DNA from: Cladorhizidae sp. MBARI D1340-BT2
Lineage: Eukaryota > Porifera > Demospongiae > Poecilosclerida > Cladorhizidae
Assembly: GCA_028752905.1 (NCBI GenBank)
Contig: JAQNBH010000009.1
Coordinates: 28,323,976 to 28,387,975 of the forward strand
Direction of reading: 5' to 3'
Length of the DNA stretch: 64,000 nucleotides
Below, piece by piece: positions 9,960 to 20,880 of the stretch (position 1 is its first letter; every line of letters begins with the position of its first letter). Under the pieces are notes generated by a model. That model searched no databases and was not told the DNA's origin. It saw only the letters and a list, made by a program, of their open reading frames with translations. Both the position numbers and the translations under genes were made by a program.

Positions 9960-12290
9960 CCATCCAGCACAAATCGTGGAAACTCCAAAAATATTTACAG
10001 AGATGATTTTTATTAAGCAACCTTCAAAAATATACAGACAAAATTACTGAAATAATAAGCTAACATTGAATTCTGCATGGATGTTGTTCTACGTAAAGTT
10101 TGCAACAGTATCGATCCATTCCAGTATTAATGCTAAGGCACTGAGTCTTTCCTCACTTGTTTAAACATCGAAGTGTGGAAGCAGATCGTCCACAAGTACG
10201 GGAACTGAGTGGGAGTGTAGCAAAAAGGTTCAAAAGGGACATTTGGAAGGGTTTTGAGGCAGCAGAGTTTAAGCGATTCACTCAGAGTTTGAGGACGCTC
10301 ATCTGGTTAAATTTGTAGCCACCTTGACTTACAGCGATGAAACTCTTCATCAAGTATACTCACATTTGGTAGATATTCAGAATAGAAAGTAACAGCAGGT
10401 TCAATATTAACAAAGGATGAAGTAGTGATATGGATGGGCAATAGGTATTGCAATGAAGCTACCTGGTTGGTATGCTTAGTAAATCTTGATGTATAATTTG
10501 GTCAAGAAAAGGGATGACTACAGCCCATTTAAAATAATCCTCAACTGAATTAGTGGATTCAGACAATGCTGCTGTCGCTGAGTTGTGCGTGGCATCGAAA
10601 TAGTTATATTGGACTGAACTGCCCATCTAGAACAATGCCGAAAGATACGCTGTGAAAAATTATCAACATCTGCTCTCTCTCTTTTAAATTCATTGCAACA
10701 GTCTTGTACTTATTGTCACTCCAGAGGTAAGGTCTTGGCACTTTCCTTGTAATTTAACAACAGCTTCTTTAATAGACCTAAAGAGAGTGACTAGGGAATA
10801 CAAAAATGCAAAGGACTCCAACGTTTTCATGTATGCAAGAGCATTTTTCTTATCATCAGTAGTCCAACCATCTTTAAAGTTCAGAAATTCACTATTTCCA
10901 TAGAGTACTATCTCACACATTTCAATTAGAAAAGGATGATATAGACAGAAACGCTCCCAGCCATTGATGTTCTCTACCCATCGAGTAATGCAAACGTTGA
11001 TTATTGAAAACTGCTTTGTGCCAATCTGAGACCTCTTCTGAATGATTGCTTTAAGGAGGCCCTCTCTTTTAGCTGAATCCTTAATCCATAATGTGAAACC
11101 TTTTATCTGATCTACACAGTTCCTTATAGGTGGAACAGAACAGGAACTTATGATAGCCAGATTATGGAATGACTTGCACAATGGGTGTAGAATGCCTTGG
11201 GATGCTTCTCTCGAAGTAATGCCTGCACACCAGCTATCTCCCCACTCATCATTGAGGCCCCATCATACCCTTTCCCTCGCAAATCATTCAGTGATAAGCC
11301 AAGCCCCTCCAAGGTCTGTATAATGGTATTTGGTACACATCAGCTGCTCGGACTCTCTCAAGTTTTACAAATGAAACAAACTCTTAACTCTTCTCGAATG
11401 TCACCATGGCCATCAACAAAGTGAAGGAATATGTGCAGATGCTCTACATTGTGACATGAAACCTCATCAGCTAGAACGAAAAAATATTTTGCTTCTTTTA
11501 TCTCAGATATTGTTTTGGCAAGAATCATATCATAGCCTATAATATTAATAATTACATTTTGAGTCCTTGGTGATAAGTGTGTTGCATTCTTTGCCTTGGT
11601 ACAATAAAGATGCTTATATAAAATACTGTCTGTCCCCGCAAAAGATTTTAGCATTGCTAAAAAGTTTCCAGGATTCTTTGACGATGCAACTTCCTCTAAC
11701 TTTCCACGAAATGCAATACCCTGTTTGCCTAAAAAAAAATTGCTCAAACAATTTGCCTCAGTATTGCCTTTTTTCACTAATTTCCTTTTGAACAGCAGTG
11801 CTTGTCATTACATCTACTCGTGATACTGGATTTTCAATTGTGCATCTGCTTGCTGCAAACAATCACGATGGTATTGAAGCTTTGCATGATTACCCAAATT
11901 GCAACTCATCTTGATCCAGTTAGAAAAAGGCTTAATTACCAGGTAACCTTTATCTTTACGTTGGTTAGATGGAAGAAACAGAGCACAAGGCGGACAAAAT
12001 ACACCATCTACCTTAGAACTGTAGACTAGCCAAGGATATTTACTGAGCCACAATATGTTAAACTTTTGGTGATAGCTATGTAATAAGGTGCCAGTAAGGA
12101 CACTAAGCAATTGTACATCGTGGTGACATAAGAAATAGTATCTAGCACCACTAGAAAGCTCATGTATTAAACAATCAGCATCATCAATAGAAGATAATAA
12201 ACATACGATTCTGGTCCTTCGGCACTTCCACTTGAGCATTCATTAACTATAGGAACTTCATCTTCATGTCAGCTTTCCAGAGTGGTACTG
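9960..12290 (-). pseudogene. hAT transposase relic, TTF zinc finger plus DUF4371 type
   Basis: From high to low coordinates the minus strand encodes a TTF-type zinc finger (YPWLVYS, VFCPPCALF, then a YHRDC segment; about 12060-11860). A DUF4371-like part follows with GIAFRG, a PGNFLAMLK segment, and FFVLADEVSCHNVEHL (about 11490-11440). Next come LRGKGYDGASMMSGE (about 11285-11245), a long helical segment with ITRWVENINGWERF (about 10990), and finally a dimerisation-like region with PETLSESLKL and LPNVPFEPFCYTPTQFP (about 10290-10200). The family resembles ZMYM6-like, domesticated-repressor-like hAT proteins of animals. Frame changes occur at about 11800, 11357, 11185 and 10690, so it is inactive. 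Plus-strand frames in this interval are antisense. Confidence 0.85.
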
Positions 12291-12408
12291 ATTTCAGAAT
12301 GATCCAGATCAGACTGAGGTTCACTAGAATCTGAATAAATGTGATTGGTTTATCAAGTGTACAGGCTTCAAGCTAAATAGCTAGCAATAATTTCTCTTAT
12401 CTTCATCC

Positions 12409-12690
12409 TCAATGGCTGTTATTTTGAAAAATGACCTGGTGTCCATATTTTGTCGTTGGCTCTTGATGGCAGAGTTGTAGCTCATTAGTTCCACAACTAC
12501 TATTAATGCTCACTACATGTGCAATGATTAGCTCATTAACCAGTCGAAGGACAAAGTCCAACCAACCAGACAGCCCCTCGGTGGGACCAGAGCACCCTGA
12601 GCAGATTGGTCTTATTTGCATGGGGGATTTGTGGGCTTTCTTTAGAAAGTACATTCGTTGGGTTCTCATTTTCCCCTCCACCATGGTCAA
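12409..12690 (-). pseudogene. Penelope-like reverse transcriptase fragment
   Basis: The minus frame holds RMYFLKKAHKSPMQIRPICS and then GCSGPTEGLSGWLDF. This resembles the conserved LPKIHK..-RPI.SG..-PTE..S...D block at the start of the Penelope-like reverse transcriptase palm. Only this segment is recognisable and it lies inside the hAT element between the transposase N-terminus and the right inverted repeat. It is therefore a nested, truncated insertion. Residues further upstream are out of frame. The assignment rests on one motif block. Confidence 0.55.
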
Positions 12691-12722
12691 GGGCTAGGGC
12701 TAGGGCTAGGCCTAGCCCTAAG
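12688..12722. repeat. GGGCTA short tandem repeat
   Basis: About three GGGCTA units are followed by an inverted GGCCTAGCCCTA. They border the Penelope-like fragment on its 5' side. Confidence 0.75.
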
Positions 12723-12913
12723 TTATTGTAATTTTGTTTCCACATTATTTAACACTATCAATGTACCTATGTTAATTAAAATTATATTAATGAAGTGTGC
12801 CATTGCCTGAAATGAAATCTGAGAGGGCAAAACACACACAAACACATTCCAATGAATATCATTAAAATGAAAGGGGGGTTCTGCAGACTCCCCCTGCGTA
12901 CGCCCATGATAAG

Positions 12914-15896
12914 GGCTAGGTACCACATCCAAAGCTTTAGTGGATAAATTATCTAAGCCTGTCATTATCTAGTAGACTATAATAGTAAAAGAACAGCAAG
13001 ATCCACACCCTTAAGAGTTCCCATTAAATATATCTAGCTTCACTGCTGGATGCTGCCTGTACTAGAGCAAGAACAAACTAAACATATAACGCAGCAGAAA
13101 TTAGGTTCGCTGTTGCTACCTCCCAGTATAGAGCTCATTCAACATAGAGCTCAAGTTCCATGCAAAGACAGCTGTTGTTGGTCTAGTTTTAACTTACAGA
13201 GGAAAATGTACCCATAGCATCTAGTTTTGTGTGTAGCATCCTGAGCGCATTACGACACCATGTTAAGAGAGTTGAGATATAGACAGTTGTGGGTATTATT
13301 ACCACCAACAATAAGTAGTTGTATTATGCACATTGCAAGATGTTGGGGATGATTATTGTAGATTCAAATACTCACCAAATGTGAGGAGAGTCCGAACATC
13401 AAGAGGAGGGAGATGAATATCAGGTTACATACAAGAAGGTAAAACATGTAACATTACATCATATTATGCATAATACTAGTACACTTCTAAATTTATTCAA
13501 ACTTGTTCGATTACTCTGAGCTGAACAAAAAAGCTGATTTAAATAAAGTTCTAGTATATTATTATAATGAGATTTTGAACTGCACAGAACTAATTACTCA
13601 CACAGGATCCTCAAAAACCAGAATGCCTGATTTTGGTGCGTAAATGTCTCCAGATTGCCAAGAGCTAGAGAGTTGAAATTAGCACCAGTGGCTACAGGAA
13701 GCCCTACTCTATACAATGACATTTTTGATTAGGCGCTAAAATGTAAGTACGTAGTCAAGCGTGCGGGTGGAAAATGAATGAAATTCATAAGACTCCCAAG
13801 CCATATTAAATTAAGTACCGTGGCTCCTGAGATGATGTAATGACCTATAGATGGTCTATCCTGCATTCTTTGCAATTCGTTTTATTCAGCAAAGTGTATT
13901 CAACTATAAAACCATTTGAAGATCAGTTATCATGAAATATGCAATTCTTGTGACAGGCTCAATGTTGATATCCTTTACGATCCAGTTATACCATCATTGG
14001 GACATTGGAAAATGTTTTTGGCAATTTAGAGGACGTGCAGGAGGAGCTGCCTGTGCCACTAGATCACTTGGGAAAGGTTGCAAATGTCATGATGGAGCAG
14101 CAAGATACTCGTTAGGAAACTGTAGACAGTTACAGAGAGTTGCAGCTATAAATAGGCCTGGTTATGCTATTACAATTCTTGCCTCAATGTTCTGGGAAAT
14201 ATGTTACACTAATCATGAAGCTTGTTCACATGTTCATAATTGGTGCATGTTTCAAGGACTTTGAGAACAGTGCTTCGTAGCAAGATACCATAACTTAACT
14301 TAAGAACATTAGGTAACTAAACATGAGAGGCTTAACAACCACAGTTTAGGAAACTAAAATATTTTTATAGACAAAAGTGGTACAAGTTAGGCCCCCTAAA
14401 TGCTACTTAATAGAACGTTCAGCATTTGACAGTCAAGTACATGCACGTGTGTGGGAGGTGTCTCTTCAATGGGATTGTTATTTCAAGCTCTAGTATGGTG
14501 GCGGCTTTGTACCAGCAGCATTAGAACAACATTAGTTATCCCTGCAGCATTAGGGGATGGAGTATGTACAGGTGCCTCTTAATACTCTAGCAACTTACAA
14601 GAACTGATCTAAAATGGTCTTAAAGTTTTTTAAATCATAACTTAATCAGTTTTGCAGCAAGTATAAAGGATGTGCAATCGCTGATCGCAACCACTGTCCT
14701 CGAAGTAATCTTTATGGCAATTCTGCTGTTTTAGCAAGCTGTTTTTCCTACACTAGGCTACTTGTGCCTACCAGTAAACTCTCTCAATAGTTTAGACTTT
14801 GAGAAATGAGTTAGTGTCCTTTGATACATTGTTTACAGTCTTCTGCTGATTTGGGCCAGGATAGAGCAAGATCTTTGCAGTGTCATCTGGGATGTAAAAC
14901 TTGTGAAGGTTTTAACACCAGAAAGGATAGCATTAACTTTCATTAGTTCATCCTGGATCCCGTCCCACGGACAATGATGGATGTCGCAGGGAGGGTGCAT
15001 TTGAGCTTGATGGCAGCTAAGTGAGCATTCTGATCTCTGTGGGTAATATGATTTAATCAATTTCTGGCTTACATAAGTATGTTGATAAGGGATCACTAGT
15101 TACGGAGAAGAAAATGCTGACTTGCTTCCATTGAGATTAGTATGCTACACTTGTTAGTTGACATTTTTGTCCTTGGATGGGATCCTGTAAACTCTAGTAA
15201 AGGTAATGCTACCCTTACTGCTGTCAGAACAGCTAGCCACTACTAATGCCCAACTTTTCCAGGAGAAACTTGTAGAGGGTAAACTCTTTTCCTCGTGATA
15301 TTTTGTAGCACCTTCAATGCATAACCATCCTAGATGCTGATACAGAAATCCAACCAGGAGTGCATTTTCTTCTAAAGAGAGTAGATATTCTGAGGGATTT
15401 CAGGCTAGCATAGGTGAATATACAGCTTTCATTGGCTTGCAGAGACAGCAGCAAAGGTAAGGAAGGGACAGTTTATGACTTTTTTGCTTGTCAATCAGTT
15501 TTATTCATTTCTATATTTTTATCGCTTCCTCCACCCACTCCTACAAACTAGAACAAGAAATAAACTTTAATGTAATAATGTTGTAACCTTCTGCACATGT
15601 CCAGCTAAAAATCTGGTTTTTAGCACGTTTTATGATGAATGTCCCAATTTGAAGATATCGGCTTAAAAAGGTGAATCAGTTAATGAAATATGGTATTACA
15701 TTAAAAAATGAGAGCTTCTTTCTCCATCATAACACATCACAGACAGTGTTACACGACACATAGACAGGGTTACATGTACATCCTTACAAAATATTACCCA
15801 ATGATTTGACTGTGTTTCACAACACTTAACCTGTGATAGAATCATTCTTACAAAATATAAACATCATTGATCAGTTAGCAAGTAGTCAACTGTGAG
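12914..15896. other. Mostly gene-free stretch with one repeat copy
   Basis: Bases 13600-13800 are a diverged copy of the arm of the palindrome centred at 16265 (shared CCTGATTTTG, GATTGCCAAG, GAGAGTTGAAATTAGCA, CCCTACTCTAT and GTACGT segments). A 110-codon plus-strand frame at 13932-14264 and an 87-codon minus-strand frame at 14833-15096 have no recognisable domain and I do not annotate them as genes. Confidence 0.4.
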
Positions 15897-16660
15897 TTTG
15901 TTAGGGGTGATAGGTGCATTTTTAAATTATAAAAACAAACTTGTGGTTACCACTTTATAGCGCCATAGATTCTGTAAACTTCATGGTATGGACTTGATAT
16001 AATTATAGCTCAAAAGATTGGTCTCTCCTCGCTTTGATACTAAAATATTTTTCATATGATAACTATAGGCAAGTTACTGGAAATAAAGTGGAGGGAGCCT
16101 CAAAACCTCTATGCCTGATTTTGCCACATAAATATCTTCAGATTGCCAAGTGATGGAGAGTTGAAATTAGCAACACTGGTTAGAGAAAGCCCTACTCTAT
16201 TTTTGATAAGGCACTAAAATGTAAGTACTGGTCAAGCAAGCGCACAGGTGGAAAATGAATTTTATGGAATTTTAACAAAATTCATTTTACAACCGAGCAT
16301 TTGACCACGTACTTACGTTTTAGCGCCTCATCAAATTGCTTATTGCATAGAGTAGGGCTTCTTCTAGTCACTGGTGTTAATTTCAACTCTCTAGCACTTG
16401 GCAATCTGGAGATATTTATGCGGCAAAATCAGGCATTAAGGTTTTGAGGATCCCTCCACTTTAGTTCCAGTAACTTGGCTATAGTTATAAGCATGAAAAT
16501 TATTTTAGTATCGAAATAAAGCACACAGAGAGCGCTATCTTTTGAGCTATATATCAAGTACATACCATAAAGTTTACAGAATCTATGGAGCTATAAAGTG
16601 GTACCCCACTTGTTTAGTTTTTTTATTAAAAAATTACCTATCTCCCCCAAAATTAGTCAT
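15897..16660. repeat. Large palindromic repeat (fold-back element)
   Basis: The left arm (about 15897-16262) and right arm (about 16268-16660) are inverted copies along nearly their full length. The pairs include AGGGGTGATAGGTGCA with the reverse of CCTATCTCCCCC, CCACTTTATAGC with GCTATAAAGTGG, and TCTTCAGATTGCCAAG with CTTGGCAATCTGGAGA. Each arm is about 370 bp and diverged from the other by mismatches and small indels. It resembles a non-autonomous fold-back or MITE-type element. Parts of the arm recur at about 13600-13800, 28990-29050 and 32880-33010. Confidence 0.85.
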
Positions 16661-17048
16661 TTACTATACTAGCAAGACCTCCACTCAGAACCAGTTGGCA
16701 AGGGGGTTGCTCTGAAATGAAGTTAGTAGAAGCCTTCAACAGTGAGATGCAGTAGACAACTAGCTCCACAGATGTGGCATGAGAAACAGGGATGCTATAT
16801 GAGGTTGGGTAGAATCAATCATGGAGAGGAGAGCAAACAGTAAACTACTCACAATCACTAGCATTGTGTACATATGCACAATCATGCACTTTGCTACAGA
16901 TCACCAGTTACATCACCTCCCTAACCACAGGCAGCTGCAACTAGCATCCAGGCGTAAAGGTCAGCCAACTGGTATAAGTAAGCAGTGTATGGACCTACTA
17001 TGCTTGTTAGTAACTGTCCATCACTGGGGTCTACTTTAAGTACTATTC
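16661..17048. other. Gene-free stretch
   Basis: Nothing is recognised apart from a short plus-strand frame (16821-17039) of biased, unsupported composition. A CAGGGCTGCAT sequence at 17049 could be the terminal repeat of the adjoining hAT relic. Confidence 0.3.
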
Positions 17049-18118
17049 AGGGCTGCATTTATGATTGAGTTGAGTGGGGAGGGAGGGGGCACATATTTAA
17101 CAAGTACAATAGGCCTGAGATCTCTGTCAAACTTCTCCTTGAAGTATGAGTAGGGACACAACAAGCTTTGGCGTAAGCTATTAGTTGGCACTCACGTGTA
17201 GAATTTCCCTCTGACAGATGCTTAGAGACTGCAGCCACATTTGGATAGTATTGTGACGAGACATGAGAATACAGAAGACTTAATGTAACTAACACTAATG
17301 AGTATGTTGCCTTGACCAACGGTTCCATTGCATCTACTGTTATAGCGAGCTCCATTTTCAGTTTCCTACATGCTGCTTGATCGTCAATGATTTCCAGTAG
17401 TTTTCCAGTTGTATATGGAGGTAAATCACTGCCATGCAGCACATCTCCAAACATGTCATATAATTTGTGGACAACTTCAGACTTACTCCACCATATGGTT
17501 GCTGAATAGGTTGGAGTGGTCAATCCAGGCTGTGTCTTCCATGCAAGCCTTGACTTCGGACTGTGAGCGAACAAGCTTATCCAAGCCTTTATGAACACAT
17601 CTAAGATAGGTGTTTTCATTCTTTCTCCAACATGATCCAGAGTGTGCGAAAAACAGCCGATATCCATTATCTTATTATAGATCACAGATATGGTCCTCAT
17701 TGCCACATCATTCACTGATGCACGGTCCCTCTTTGCTGCTATAATCAAATTAGAAGCAATTGACAGCTCAGTTGACAAAGCAGTTATTAGTTGCTTAGCA
17801 CATTCTTCTCCAGTGATGGATTTAGCTAAAAGCATCAGCCGACAAACACGCTGCTTGATAGCTCACTCTTTATCTATGTAACGTAGAACAATCACAAAGG
17901 CCTCACACACATGGGTCGTTCCATCAAAAATGATAGCTACATGTCTCCCGCAAATATCTTGTTTCAGTTTACAGATTTCATCATGCAAGATGAATGGTAT
18001 CAGACGACGAAGGTGTGAAGAATCAGATAGGGTGAATCCATTTTATTCAAGTAAAATGGGTACATTAGCTTCCTTTTCAACATTATGGAACTGTTTATAC
18101 CCTTTAAATGGCTTTAGA
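17049..18118 (-). pseudogene. Second hAT transposase relic
   Basis: The minus strand has an open frame of 258 codons (17835-17059) that continues upstream through a TGA at about 17870 to about 18116. Upstream segments include RRLIPFILHDEICKLKQDIC and then IIFDGTTHVCEAFVIVLRYI (about 17945-17885), which holds the first Asp of the hAT RNase H fold. IIAAKRDRASVNDVAM (about 17745) follows, then IGCFSHTLDHVG and a TYSATIWWSK segment. The C-terminal dimerisation domain is not visible. CAGGG at 17049 may be the 3' terminal repeat. The other end is lost at the microsatellite. It differs clearly from the hAT element at 9847-12908. Confidence 0.75.
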
Positions 18119-18153
18119 TGAGAAATCACCCCCTTTTTAACTCTATTTTGCTC

Positions 18154-18350
18154 TCCTACCTACCTACATACTACCTACCTACCTACCTACCTACCTACAT
18201 ACCTACCTACCTACCCACCCACCCACCCACCCACCCACCCACCCACCCACCCACCCACCCACCCGCCCACCCACCCACCCACCCACCCACCCACCTACCT
18301 ACCTACCTACCCACCTACCTACCTACCTACCTACCTACCTACCTACCTTA
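18154..18350. repeat. CCTA/CCCA tetranucleotide microsatellite
   Basis: About fifty tetranucleotide units run as (CCTA)n, then (CCCA)n, then (CCTA)n. The frame through it encodes only Pro-Thr-Tyr and is not a gene. It joins the second hAT relic to the truncated gag start of a gypsy element. Confidence 0.98.
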
Positions 18351-18461
18351 CTTCTGGTATCCATTCTTCTTGTCAAGGATAGTAGCTATCTCTCTAGTTC
18401 AAAAAAAATCCCACCACTGCCACCAGTTGTGACAGGACCAAATCTGATATTACCCACAGAC
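18351..18461 (-). repeat. Truncated LTR end, primer site and gag start
   Basis: This 111-bp segment matches 20808-20914 closely: the last 34 bases of the LTR, the tRNA-Leu primer site, the leader, and the gag start MDTRSK. It then breaks into the microsatellite. An LTR followed by a primer site downstream of pol is not part of a normal single element, so it is the remains of a head-to-tail second copy. Confidence 0.8.
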
Positions 18462-19060
18462 CATTGCCTTTAACGTGAGTCAACCATCCCGTCTGTGGGT
18501 GGGTGGTAAGGAGTGGTTTTGATCGCCTTCAACCCCAAGAAGTTATACAACTCTTTCAGCAGCTTGCTGACAAAGTTTGTGCCGCAGACCATCAGGATCT
18601 CGTCTGGCACACCAGTCCATGTAAACATTTGTGTTAGCTTCTCTGCAATAATGGAACTTTCTGTTGTCCGTAGTGCAAATGCCTCAGGCCATCTAGTGGA
18701 ATAATCTATCACTACTAGCACAAAACGGTTGCCATCTGGTGTCGTCGGGAGTGGCCCTGTCAAATCCATCGCTATTCTGGAGGATGGTTGCCCGATGATG
18801 GTAATGGTGCAGGTGAAACTTTTCCACATCATCATGAATTTGGCGCCAGAAGAATTCATCAAGTATTCTCTGTGCTGTTCTATTTCATCCTGGATGGCCT
18901 GGTCGGTGAGCTAGAGCCAGCACCATGGACCTATACCTTTTAGGTAGGCACAATTGTGTTGCCTCATCACCCAGGCGGTCTGTTGTATTCCTCCACAGCA
19001 AGTGATCCTCCACCAGAAACTCAGTGTTGTCATCACTCTGTGCCTTCACCCACATGGGTT
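18462..19060 (-). pseudogene. Integrase relic of the minus-strand gypsy element
   Basis: The linker ends in LLWRNTTDRLG. An H2C2-type segment follows with ALAHRPGHPG and RILDEFFWRQI (about 18935-18850), whose Cys pair is lost. The core has MDLTGPLPTT (first Asp, about 18760), VIDYSTRWPEAF and VCGTNFVS, where the second catalytic Asp is replaced. It ends with TPYHPPTDGMVDSR (about 18505-18470), where the third acidic residue is Asp rather than Glu. Integrase would join the DNA copy to the host. The frame ends at the junction with the LTR fragment. Two of three catalytic positions are altered. Confidence 0.8.
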
Positions 19061-19266
19061 TAAGTATCGGATCATGCTCTTGCTCTCATTGGAGTTCCTT
19101 GGAATTGACATCTAGTGGATGGCCCTTCTGCCCCTCTATGTACACTGCATTGGCCTGCCTCTTCTGGGACTTTGTCAGACTTTTCTTCTCTGGCTCTTCA
19201 TCAGATGTCTCGTCGGTTGTGGTAGGGTCTGGTCCATCATCGGAGACTCCTTCGGATGATTCCTCA

Positions 19267-19760
19267 TCATTGCTGTCTCATCCTCCTCAGTGCTCTCCTC
19301 AGCCTCACACTCTCTCGACCATAAGCCTGCAGTTCAGTATTCCCTCCTGCTCTAGTCTGAGAACGAGTAGACACCAAATTGACCAACTCATTATTCAACA
19401 ACTGCTTACCCAAATCCCACAGTCCAGGCATGTCTGTGCCAAGCAACACTTCATGTGTTAGTTTGTCTGCCACCAGCACCTCCAGCTCCTCTGTGCGGCC
19501 TCCTACAGTGATGTTGATCCGTGCCAAGTGGTGAGTTCATGCTGTTCCCTGGTAATCTCTCACCTCCTTGGACCTGCCGGTGTAGCACTCTTTGGGTACC
19601 AAGCTCGACCTCACCACCATCTGCCCTGCACCAGCATCTAATAAAATGTCTATACATTTCATCCCTCCTACTGTGCCTTCCACTGTAGAGCGTCCACTGA
19701 TCTCTGTCTTGATCAGAGACACTTCTTCCTTGGGCGTCAGTGGCTTGGACAAGTTCACAT
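19267..19760 (-). pseudogene. Aspartic protease relic of the minus-strand gypsy element
   Basis: The minus strand encodes IDILLDAGAGQMVV (about 19660-19620), the position of the retropepsin active site, but with DAGA in place of the usual DTGA or DSGA. Downstream is VADKLTHEVLLGTDMPGL (about 19470-19415), matching the LLG-D segment near the protease C-terminus. One frame change separates the two around 19530. The loss of the active-site Thr/Ser suggests reduced or no activity. Confidence 0.75.
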
Positions 19761-19899
19761 TATCGTACCTCTTCTTGAAACTTTTGGGCTTGGTACTATA
19801 GCATTCCCGGTGCAAAATGACCTGGCTTCCCACATTTGAAGCATTTGGGTCTGTAGGACCCATCTGCCTTCGGCTTGTACTGTTTGTGATCATCTGTAC

Positions 19900-20818
19900 T
19901 GCTCCCTTGTGTGAGTGTACTCCTTGCTCTTGCCTCTTTCTCTTTCCACCTGCCTCATGTTCTACCTGCTAGTTGCCTAGACCTGTCTCCCTTCCGGAAT
20001 ATCTGGTGGTGGAGTCAACCAATATCGACTGGTCAACAGGGGTCCAACCCCTATCTGCCAGGTAATCATCTGCCAATCCTCCAGCCTCAGCTGCAGTGCT
20101 GGGTATCTTGTCAGACACAAACTGTGCTACATGTCTAGGCATAAGCTTCATTACAGTATCAAGTGCACACAAATCATTTATCTGCTGGATTGTTTTGCAG
20201 CCTTCTGTCCATCGTGTGGTGAGGACAGCACGACCCATCAGAGCCTCCCATCCTTCGTCTGGTTTCCGTTTGAGATTGTCCAATCTTTTCGGTAAGCTTT
20301 TCTGGTCACACGGTAGAGTCGCAAGAGTGCTAGTTTGACTTGATCATAGTCTTCCTTTACATCCGGCTGCATTGCCAGATATACTCTGTTGGCATCCGGT
20401 CGGAATTCAGGAGCCAAATATCTCATCCAATCCTTCTTGAGGACCTTGTATGTAGCCATATGGCTCTCTAAAACATTAAATAATCCAGGGGGTCTTCGTC
20501 TTCCTTCATTTCTCTGAACCGGGGTACTTTGATTTGGCTGGGGGTAGGAACAGAGTCCGATTCTTCTATCCTGCCAGTGCCCCCTCCGCTCATCACTGTC
20601 ATCAGCAATCTTTTCCATCTCTGTTCTCTTTTCTCCTCGGCTTCTGCTCGTTCGGTCGCCCGTCTTTTCTCGTCTTCCTTTTGCTTCTCTGACTGGATTT
20701 TAAACATTCGGAGCATATCAGTTGTCACTCTTTCCCCAATATCTTCTGAGTCCATTAGCGGTGAAGTACTCTGCCTTTCTCCTTCTGTAGTGTGCCTTGC
20801 CTTACTTCTGGTATCCAT
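19900..20818 (-). pseudogene. gag relic of the minus-strand gypsy element
   Basis: The ATG at 20818-20816 starts MDTRSK, followed by a highly charged Lys/Glu/Arg helical segment (about 20720-20620). A conserved core comes next with VLKKDWMRYLAPEF and a KLALLRLYRV segment (about 20440-20310), then a SCAN-like segment with MPRHVAQFVSDKIP and ADDYLADRGW (about 20140-20050). A zinc knuckle CFKCGKPGH (about 19845) follows, in which the last Cys is displaced by a frameshift. Frame changes near 20470, 20290 and 19960 break the protein. Gag would form the particle in which reverse transcription occurs. Plus-strand frames here are antisense. Confidence 0.8.
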
Positions 20819-20859
20819 TCTTCTTGTCAAGGAAAGTAGCTATCTCTCTAGTTTAAAAA

Positions 20860-20878
20860 AATCCCACCGCTGCCACCA
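20860..20878 (-). other. Primer-binding site, tRNA-Leu type
   Basis: The minus strand reads TGGTGGCAGCGGTGGGATT two bases after the LTR end. This is complementary to the 3' end of tRNA-Leu including CCA, as I recall it from animal tRNA-Leu(AAG). Near-identical sites lie at 18408-18426 and at about 43954. Confidence 0.7.
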
Positions 20879-20880
20879 GT

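Larger units (their letters stand above)
9847..12908 (-). mobile_element. hAT-superfamily DNA transposon, 3.06 kb
   Basis: The left end reads CAGGGGCGTATGCAGACTTT and the right end, read inward on the minus strand, reads CATGGGCGTACGCAGGGGGA. These form imperfect inverted terminal repeats of the CAGGGGCGTA type common in hAT elements. ATAAG flanks both ends exactly (9842-9846 and 12909-12913). This is shorter than the 8-bp duplication expected of hAT insertions, so the rest may have mutated or the borders may be off by a few bases. Inside lies a minus-strand transposase relic and, near the right end, a Penelope-like fragment. Confidence 0.8.

Noticed and set aside
12688..12722. Interstitial telomere repeat
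   Set aside because: The unit is GGGCTA, not TTAGGG or another common telomere repeat, and it has only about three copies.
13932..14264. 110-codon plus-strand frame as a gene
   Set aside because: No motif is visible. Another frame over the same bases reads equally well, and there are no supporting splice sites.
17059..17835. Intact host gene of 258 codons
   Set aside because: The frame continues upstream through a stop into a clear hAT catalytic segment, so it is a transposase relic.
18118..18432. Pro-Thr-Tyr-rich open frame of 104 codons
   Set aside because: It is a translation of the CCTA/CCCA microsatellite and has no coding support.
19024..19461. 145-codon plus-strand frame rich in Ser
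   Set aside because: It is antisense to the protease and linker region of the minus-strand gypsy element.
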